From an uncultured Bacillota bacterium (GTDB lineage Bacteria > Bacillota_I > Bacilli_A > RF39 > UBA660), in the NCBI GenBank assembly GCA_948466105.1, contig CAOJZR010000047.1:1-5620 (forward strand): a DNA stretch of 5,620 bases. The letters run 5' to 3'. The first letter of the stretch is position 1. The number at the start of each line of letters is the position of its first letter. The translations under genes and the position numbers were made by a program. The notes below the pieces were generated by a model. That model did no database searches and was not told the origin of the DNA. It was given only the letters and a program-made list of their open reading frames with translations. Positions 5,070-5,620 of this stretch are shown here, one piece after another.

Positions 5070-5620
5070 CTAGTTTCTATTATTTAAAGCACTAATATAT
5101 TTATTCAAATATTTATCTCTATCTTTTAAATTATATTGCATAATAAATCTTGGATGTTCTAAAGCAACAATCTTATCAAAAAGTTTATACTCCTCATTAA
5201 TTTTTTTTAAAAATTTAAAATTTTCTCCACTTCCTATACAATAACATATAGATGTATCAATTCCAAAGGAAATCTGTTTTTTTAATGATTCAACAATAAA
5301 AGGATATAAGTTTTTTTTCAACATTTTATTTTCATAATAATTTGAATTAACTTCATTTCCTTTCGAATTTATATTTACTATACCAAGTGGACATACAAAA
5401 TTCATAAAAAAATGTTTATAAAATTTTTCACAACCACCATATTGTTTCATAATATCATACAAAAAATCAGAAGATGATTTATTTATATAAAAATTATCAA
5501 TCATAATACCTGTTTCTTTATAAAGATGACTCGCATCTTCAAATGGAATACCTGTTGTTGCTGTGCCTTTTCTTGCTGGAGAACTACCAAGTATTAAATA
5601 TCTTTTATTATGGTCATTAT
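5070..5620 (-). CDS. Uracil-DNA glycosylase superfamily protein, SMUG2/DUF4918-like, 5' end beyond the window
   Basis: The frame is open from the right edge (first complete codon at 5618) to the stop at 5070, giving 182 visible residues. An in-frame Met lies at 5504, but the 38 codons before it encode conserved family sequence, so it is internal. Seen in order: ILGSSPARKGTATTGIPF (9-26), in the place of the G-x-N-P-G motif 1 of SMUG-type enzymes; INKSSSDFLYD (45-55); YGGCEKFY (60-67), PLGIV (77-81) and NYYENK (93-98); IGSGENFKFL (128-137); and LEHPRFIMQYN (153-163), with His155 in the position of the second catalytic motif. The pattern, especially motif 1, SS.F.Y, YGG..FY, NYY and EHPR.IMQY, is what I associate with DUF4918/SMUG2, whose members remove uracil from DNA in base-excision repair. 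Motif 1 has Ser where the catalytic Asn usually stands, so activity is uncertain. Convergent with the collagen-like pair. Confidence 0.75.
   Translation of the reverse strand, partial: NDHNKRYLILGSSPARKGTATTGIPFEDASHLYKETGIMIDNFYINKSSSDFLYDIMKQYGGCEKFYKHFFMNFVCPLGIVNINSKGNEVNSNYYENKMLKKNLYPFIVESLKKQISFGIDTSICYCIGSGENFKFLKKINEEYKLFDKIVALEHPRFIMQYNLKDRDKYLNKYISALNNRN

Overview
The window is very AT-rich and reads as one stretch of an AT-rich Bacillota chromosome, probably a gut Bacilli, Erysipelotrichia or RF39-like lineage. The signs are strong AGGAGG-type ribosome binding sites, mostly tight gene spacing, a GluRS with the N-terminal leader seen in clostridial-type enzymes, and short collagen-like proteins. 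TGA is used as a stop and Trp is TGG, so mycoplasma code 4 does not apply. The exact taxon is inference.

Layout. At the left edge, 1-40 (-) holds the first 13 codons of an unidentified gene with its own RBS, a candidate promoter and an inverted repeat around that promoter. Next comes a three-gene minus-strand operon, transcribed from a good sigma-A-type promoter at 3634-3662 in the order ATP-grasp ligase (2677-3558), folD (1856-2680) and gltX (148-1803). It ends in a compact intrinsic terminator directly behind gltX. The ATP-grasp gene and folD overlap by ATGA, so they are probably translationally coupled. Across a 215-bp divergent intergenic region lie two tandem plus-strand paralogues (3774-4265 and 4354-4872). 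Each has a short leader, exactly seven Gly-X-Y triplets and a C1q/BclA-like beta head. A hairpin at 4980-5024 sits between them and a convergent minus-strand gene (5070 to the right edge). That last gene is the C-terminal 182 residues of a SMUG2/DUF4918-type member of the uracil-DNA glycosylase superfamily. Its reading frame stays open to base 5618, so the in-frame Met at 5504 is not its start.

How the genes fit together. gltX charges tRNA-Glu and folD interconverts one-carbon folates. The coupled ATP-grasp protein belongs to the cyanophycin synthetase/GshF/RimK-like amide ligases, many of which join amino acids such as glutamate to a carboxylate. A glutamate or folate theme is attractive but unproven. 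The collagen-like pair looks like a surface or spore-surface module, with no signal peptide or sortase signal.

Most worth a second look: the ATP-grasp/folD coupling, the non-canonical active-site residues of FolD, the minimal collagen pair, and the Asn-to-Ser change in motif 1 of the glycosylase-like protein. I see no CRISPR array, transposon, tRNA or rRNA. No gene-free stretch exceeds 300 bases.
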